From Caproicibacter sp046707225 (GTDB lineage: Bacteria > Bacillota > Clostridia > Oscillospirales > Acutalibacteraceae): a stretch of DNA of 64,000 bases. Shown here piece by piece: positions 60,160-64,000 of the stretch (its first letter is position 1; each line of letters starts with the position of its first letter). The notes below the pieces were generated by a model, which saw only the letters and a list, made by a program, of their open reading frames with translations, ran no database searches and was not told the origin of the DNA. The DNA lies in contig NZ_JBJKOP010000032.1 of NCBI RefSeq assembly GCF_046707225.1, positions 1-64,000 on the forward strand. Reading direction: 5' to 3'. The position numbers were made by a program, and so were the translations under genes.

Positions 60160-60669
60160 ATGTCAGAAATATTAAAATTTACAGATGGAACAGAATTACC
60201 GATTATTGCTTGGTGTAATCCGGGCGACATCAATTTCCAAGGCGCATATCGAAAACAGCGGACGGCCAGGATCGCCGAATCCGCCGTCGAATCCTTGGAT
60301 ACCTTAAAAACACTTTTGTCGGACAGCGCAAAAACGGTAAAGCTCATCCATACGCTTGAGCCGGGCGTAACGGTTGAGCAGGTCGATACCACAGCCACGG
60401 CAGACAGCGACGGCACTACGACCGCGACGAGAGACGACGGCAACGGCGACGTCATGACCACGGTGACTACTGTGAGCACCGACACGACCGCCCACACCCG
60501 GACCACCACGGTTCAGCAGTCGGTGGAACTGGATAACTTTGTATTCCCCCATCATGTTACCTACAAATATGATGTGGGCGAATACGAAATCGGACTTTGC
60601 CAGAAAACCGACACGGAATTGCAGGCGAAAGCTGCGCAGGAAATGCTTGCCGCCGTGCTGAACGCATAG
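60160..60669 (+). CDS. Phage tail-region protein, unknown
   Basis: 169 residues. The centre is Thr/Asp-rich low complexity (TTATADSDGTTTATRDDGNG); the C-terminus is amphipathic. It lies between tip protein and XkdX, where accessory baseplate proteins occur. AAATGGAGG precedes the ATG. Confidence 0.6.
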   Translation: MSEILKFTDGTELPIIAWCNPGDINFQGAYRKQRTARIAESAVESLDTLKTLLSDSAKTVKLIHTLEPGVTVEQVDTTATADSDGTTTATRDDGNGDVMTTVTTVSTDTTAHTRTTTVQQSVELDNFVFPHHVTYKYDVGEYEIGLCQKTDTELQAKAAQEMLAAVLNA

Positions 60670-60683
60670 AAAAGAGGTAAATC

Positions 60684-60821
60684 ATGAAATTTGAGGTTTT
60701 AAAGACCATGTACGAAAATAAGCTGCTCACCCTATCCGGAATAAAAAAGTCCGTAAAGCTCGGATTTATTGACGCCGACGACTACAAAACAATCACCGGC
60801 GAAGATTACGAGGCAATTTAA
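60684..60821 (+). CDS. XkdX-like small phage protein
   Basis: 45 residues: YENKLLTLSGIKKSVKLGFI, DADDYKTITGEDYEAI. Size and the end ITGEDYEA are those of XkdX, found before lysis genes in PBSX-like phages. AAAGAGG precedes the ATG. Confidence 0.8.
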   Translation: MKFEVLKTMYENKLLTLSGIKKSVKLGFIDADDYKTITGEDYEAI

Positions 60822-60843
60822 AAATATTTTGGAGGGAATCAAA

Positions 60844-61593
60844 ATGACAAAAACAAATTTAGGACTGGTGGCGTTTGCAAATCAGGCCCTTGAAGCTGGG
60901 ACGGGGTATGTTTACGGGACAATCGGGCAGGTTTGCACCGCGTCCTTGCTTAACCAGTGCGCCGCTCGGTACCCGGATAGCAACCTTGCAGGCGGAGCTA
61001 TGAGAAGGCTCGGCGAAAAATGGATCGGGAAGCGGGTTACTGACTGTATCGGTCTGCTAAAATATTACGTTATGTCCGACGGATACGGCAAAGACCCGGC
61101 TTACGATTCCAATTACGACAAATCGGCAAACGGAGCCTATAATCAGGCAACAGTTAAAGGGCCGATTTCCACGCTCCCGGAACTGCCTGGAATCTGCCTC
61201 CATATGGACGGCCATTTCGGCATCTATATCGGCGACGGATACGCCATTGAGGCGCGGGGAACGGCGTATGGCGTCGTCAAAACGCGGGTTAAGGACAGAC
61301 CATGGACGGCGTGGTTCCGTTCACCGTGGATTGAGTACATTTCCGAGAGTTCAGCATTTAAGTGTGATACAACCATGCCTGTCAAACTTTCTCTCGGACA
61401 AGCCTATCAGTTCAAGGTTACTTCCGAAACGGCGCCCACTGTGACGGTCGGCACTGGCGGCGTAGTTACGCTCTTGCCGAGGTATCGTGACGGCAAGGAT
61501 AGTTTTTTCTACATTGTCGGTATCGGCAGCTCAGGCAGTGAAGCTGGAATCTATGTCAATGGAGCAAAGCAATTTGTCGCCCGAAGAGCATAA
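60844..61593 (+). CDS. Phage endolysin, NlpC/P60- or CHAP-like
   Basis: 249 residues. DCIGLLKYYVMSDGYG supplies the catalytic Cys and GHFGIYIGDGYAIEARG the His block; the C-terminal 70 residues form a beta-rich domain probably binding the cell wall. ATTTTGGAGGG precedes the ATG. No holin is evident in the window unless the 52066 protein serves. Confidence 0.75.
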   Translation: MTKTNLGLVAFANQALEAGTGYVYGTIGQVCTASLLNQCAARYPDSNLAGGAMRRLGEKWIGKRVTDCIGLLKYYVMSDGYGKDPAYDSNYDKSANGAYNQATVKGPISTLPELPGICLHMDGHFGIYIGDGYAIEARGTAYGVVKTRVKDRPWTAWFRSPWIEYISESSAFKCDTTMPVKLSLGQAYQFKVTSETAPTVTVGTGGVVTLLPRYRDGKDSFFYIVGIGSSGSEAGIYVNGAKQFVARRA

Positions 61594-61673
61594 AATTAGT
61601 GCAGTGGATACAGGCTTGAAACCCTGCTTCCACTGCACTGCTCTTATCCTTAGAATTATTTCTAATAACGGCC

Positions 61674-61955
61674 TTAGTTTTTGCCAGAAATGTTGAGACG
61701 ATTTGCCAAAAATCTTGTCGCGCCACACAGTGCATCCGTTGAGACACCATACAAATCAGCCAATTTTGTTAGCATTTTTAAATTAGGCTGGGTTTTTCCG
61801 GATTCATAATAGGAATAGGTGGATCTGTCTACGAAAAGATACTGCGCCACTTTTTTCTGTGTCAGTCCATTGCTTTCCCGCAGCAATTTCATGTTTTGGG
61901 CCAGTTTAATGCCGGGCCCCTTTTGCAGCACATTCAGACTAACTGATCGCATCAT
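61674..61955 (-). CDS. XRE-family regulator, leftward (phage-type repressor)
   Basis: 93 residues: N-terminal HTH (MKLLRESNGLTQKKVAQYLF, DRSTYSYYESGKTQPNLKML). Divergent from a second XRE gene across an operator region, as in lysogeny switches. GGGGGAGAT precedes the ATG. Confidence 0.8.
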   Translation of the reverse strand: MMRSVSLNVLQKGPGIKLAQNMKLLRESNGLTQKKVAQYLFVDRSTYSYYESGKTQPNLKMLTKLADLYGVSTDALCGATRFLANRLNISGKN

Positions 61956-62003
61956 CTATCTCCCCCTATGTTTCAGTATAATAATATTTTATAACATTAA
62001 TAT

Positions 62004-62021
62004 CTTGTTGTAAATAACAAG
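62004..62021. promoter_or_regulatory. Candidate operator CTTGTT-N6-AACAAG
   Basis: A perfect inverted repeat (CTTGTT 62004-62009, AACAAG 62016-62021) in the divergent gap, with another half site CTTGTT at 62050-62055. Confidence 0.55.
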
Positions 62022-62079
62022 TAAATATATTTATATAATAAAAACCTGTCTTGTTAAAATGGATGATAGGGGTGGTTAC

Positions 62080-62418
62080 TTGAACAATCTGAAAATATTG
62101 CGTGAAGAGGCTGGTCTAAGCCAGCAAAAGTTAGCGGATCAGTTGGGTCTGACACAGCAGGGCATCTTCAGTTATGAAACCGGTGCATATGAGCCTGATA
62201 TTTCCACACTGAAACGGCTTGCTGACTTTTTTAATACTTCCATAGATTATCTGGTTGGAAATACGGAGATCAGGCGCAGAATTGAGAGAACAGAGAAATA
62301 TGATCTCAATGAGCAGGAAATGCAAATAGTAGATGAGTACAGAGTTTTGTCTTCGAAGGCGCAAAACAGCTTTCGCCTTATTCTGGAAAGCCTTACTGAT
62401 TTAGAAAAAGGGTGCTGA
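62080..62418 (+). CDS. XRE-family regulator, rightward
   Basis: 112 residues from TTG 62080 (AGGGGTGG upstream; ATG 62059 lacks a site). HTH with LREEAGLSQQKLADQLGLTQ, then ADFFNTSIDYLVGNTE, as in SinR/phage repressors. The tail is helical, without a LexA-type peptidase. Confidence 0.78.
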   Translation: MNNLKILREEAGLSQQKLADQLGLTQQGIFSYETGAYEPDISTLKRLADFFNTSIDYLVGNTEIRRRIERTEKYDLNEQEMQIVDEYRVLSSKAQNSFRLILESLTDLEKGC

Positions 62419-62441
62419 TTTTATCAATCGGCACCCTTTTT
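62405..62441 (+). terminator. Rho-independent terminator after the XRE gene
   Basis: AAAAAGGGTGC-T-GATT pairs with AATC-G-GCACCCTTTTT, with a T-run on either strand; it overlaps the XRE stop and could serve both directions. Confidence 0.85.
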
Positions 62442-62488
62442 CCTATTCACGCTTACGGTAAACCAGCTGTTGTATCAAAACATTGCTG

Positions 62489-62947
62489 CTATCTCTTTCC
62501 CAGACTTGGATTCAATATGGAAAGCTTATACACTTGATTCTTCAACAAGTTTGTTTCGGTCCATTGTCCGTCCTGATCAATCATTTCATGAAGGAGCACA
62601 TCATTTCCGTTCGTAATCCGTATAAAGTCAAAACGATATTTCTCCCCGCCGCCCGACGCGTAAACCGAGATCATGTTCCCGCTTTGTTCCGTTTTGTCGA
62701 CGTGATCGATCAGGTGATACCAGTCCTGATAGATAATTGGCACAAGAGATTGGGCGTCATAGTCCCAGCCGTGCATAGGATGACATAAAAAATCTTCAGG
62801 GAAATAATCAATCGCTTTGATTTTCCAGCCTTTATTCTTGTTTAGTTCCGTAGTGACAATGCCGTAAAAATAGGCAAAGTGGCTCCCGGAATAGTAACCG
62901 ACCGGGTCGTTCATCGGCGCCCCGGTAATCACTTCCGCTTCGATCAT
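62489..62947 (-). CDS. Unidentified protein, possibly 5'-truncated
   Basis: 152 residues, acidic, aromatic-rich (GYYSGSHFAYFYGIVTTELN, CHPMHGWDYDAQSLVPIIYQ). I do not recognise it. No ribosome site precedes ATG 62947, and the frame stays open without a start to about 63050 (EIIPQIQRYSGDKRI), which suggests loss of the 5' end. Confidence 0.45.
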   Translation of the reverse strand: MIEAEVITGAPMNDPVGYYSGSHFAYFYGIVTTELNKNKGWKIKAIDYFPEDFLCHPMHGWDYDAQSLVPIIYQDWYHLIDHVDKTEQSGNMISVYASGGGEKYRFDFIRITNGNDVLLHEMIDQDGQWTETNLLKNQVYKLSILNPSLGKR

Positions 62948-63016
62948 ATGGTAGTGAAGACGAATTGTCGCTATGAAGCACTTAAAAAAACAGATCCTTT
63001 TGTCCCCTGAATAGCG

Positions 63017-63045
63017 TTGAATTTGCGGAATAATTTCGGTATAAT
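63017..63045 (+). promoter_or_regulatory. Promoter of the HipA-like gene
   Basis: TTGAAT (63017-63022), 17 nt, TATAAT (63040-63045). Confidence 0.65.
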
Positions 63046-63078
63046 AATATAATCAGAATGAAGAAGGAGTTGGTGAAG

Positions 63079-64000
63079 ATGGCGGACAAGTTGCATCAAC
63101 AATATGTCCTGATGCACAAAAACATACCTGTTGCCGATTTGGAGCTTGATACTGCATCCGGTTCCATCTCCGCCGTAGGTTCCGCTCACGAAGAAGCGCA
63201 TGTTCCCATTGGCATTTCTGTGAAAAAGGGAAAAATCGACCGGGCAGCCCTGAATGAATGGTGGAAAGGCCGGGCAATTCCGGCAAGCCGTGATGGAATA
63301 CGTCACGCGCTGACGGAACTGAATGTTTCTACAACACAACAGCTTCTGGATAAATGCCTGGGACTCAGCCTGTCGGACCAGTATTGGATACGCCCTAAAA
63401 AGGCAGGGATTGAATGGCGAGATATCAACTTCTTTGATCACACCTTTTCCGATGATATTGGAAATATCCTGTTTGGCAAGGGGTCGTCCAGTGATAATGT
63501 CAGTTTGATGTCACCCGATAACACCTCGGACGGATGGCTGAAAAAGAAATGGGCCATTCTTGACGGGAAGCGGTGCCTGATCAAAGGCGGAAGCGGTGCC
63601 ATTCAGCAGGAACCGTACAATGAAGTGTTGGCAAGCCGGATCATGGACCGACTTAGGATTCCCCATGTTTCTTATACGCTGATGTTGCAGGATGACTACC
63701 CATACAGTGTCTGCCAAGATTTTATTACCCCGCAAACGGAATTGATATCTGCATGGTACATCATGCTGACGCAGAAAAAGCCGAACCATATTTCCGTGTA
63801 TCAGCACTATATGTGAGGCATTGGGAATCCCCGGTGTGCAGGATTCGCTTGACCGGATGATGGTGCTGGACTATATCATTGCCAATGAGGACCGTCATCA
63901 GAATAATTTTGGAGCAATTCGGAATGCGGAAACACTGGAATGGCTTGGCTCAGCCCCTATTTACGATAGCGGATCTTCCCTTTGGTTTTCCAAGCCGCAA
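63079..64000 (+). pseudogene. HipA-like kinase, frameshifted near 63813, runs off window
   Basis: From ATG 63079 (AAGGAG upstream) the frame reads KWAILDGKRCLIKGGSGAIQ (nucleotide loop) and stops at 63814-63816. One base shift at about 63810 restores EALGIPGVQDSLDRMMVLDY, then NEDRHQNNFGAIRN, the catalytic loop, and APIYDSGSSLWF, the metal-binding segment. This is the HipA/CtkA kinase fold. The shift is a real inactivation or a sequencing error; the 3' end is outside. Confidence 0.75.

Noticed and set aside
62971..63441. Leftward 156-residue frame opposite the HipA-like gene
   Set aside because: Antisense to the kinase N-terminal half; composition unlike a protein-coding gene.

Overview
The window looks like a chromosomal segment of an anaerobic Clostridia-type Firmicute, possibly Oscillospirales. 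The evidence is clean Shine-Dalgarno sites, 17-nt-spaced sigma-A promoters, ROK regulators beside a ChvE/GguAB-type sugar transporter, TnpV and ICE-type genes, and XkdX and DUF2586-type phage tail genes. Taxonomy is inference; no rRNA is present.

Region 1 (1-28.6 kb) is a surface-protein and contractile-injection locus. A decayed LytS-type sensor kinase (leftward) precedes two tandem, paralogous, secreted Gly-rich repeat proteins (909-8310). A DUF4157 protein (8356-10476) follows, with an HExxH motif, an AT-rich middle and a low-complexity tail; it is the likely cargo of the next gene set. That set (10500-27846) is an extracellular contractile injection system (eCIS, Afp/PVC-like): a divergent AAA+ ATPase, a baseplate-type accessory protein, a membrane MORN-repeat protein, a DUF4255 tail terminator, a PAAR-like tip, sheath, two tubes, a small chaperone-like gene followed by a DUF6760 frame at a -1 slippery site, a LysM hub, a spike split over two genes, gp25, two J-type baseplate proteins and tail protein I. 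I see no tail fibre or tape-measure gene. A second, deleted copy of the kinase/surface-protein unit follows at 27872-28560, so the injection locus sits between direct repeats.

Region 2 (28.6-42.3 kb) is a sugar-uptake and catabolism island: ROK regulator, lipoprotein binding protein, ABC ATPase, permease, small membrane protein, second ROK regulator (leftward), DUF4867 protein, xylulokinase and a FucI-like isomerase. A shared palindrome, ACTTTTGCAAAAGT or close variants, lies just downstream of four promoters and probably ties these genes into one ROK regulon. A LysR gene, a small membrane protein, a cytidylate-kinase-like gene and a frameshifted acetyltransferase follow.

Region 3 (43.0-49.6 kb) is the wreckage of an integrated element. 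It begins at a tRNA-Leu 3' fragment (a likely att site), then an excisionase-like protein, ParA, ParB and TnpV. Next come the N-terminal third of a Wadjet JetA (DUF3375) abutting the C-terminal part of an ICE helicase, a YolD-like protein and a Y-family polymerase cut off at 49.6 kb.

Region 4 (49.6-62.4 kb) is a contractile phage-tail or tailocin module. It has an N-truncated sheath, a tube, chaperones with a -1 slippery site (A AAT TTA), a tape measure, baseplate, fibre, an AT-rich tip protein, XkdX and a lysin. A small membrane gene on the opposite strand carries its own promoter and terminator. Two divergent XRE regulators close the module.

The window ends with an unidentified leftward ORF and a frameshifted HipA-like kinase running off the edge.
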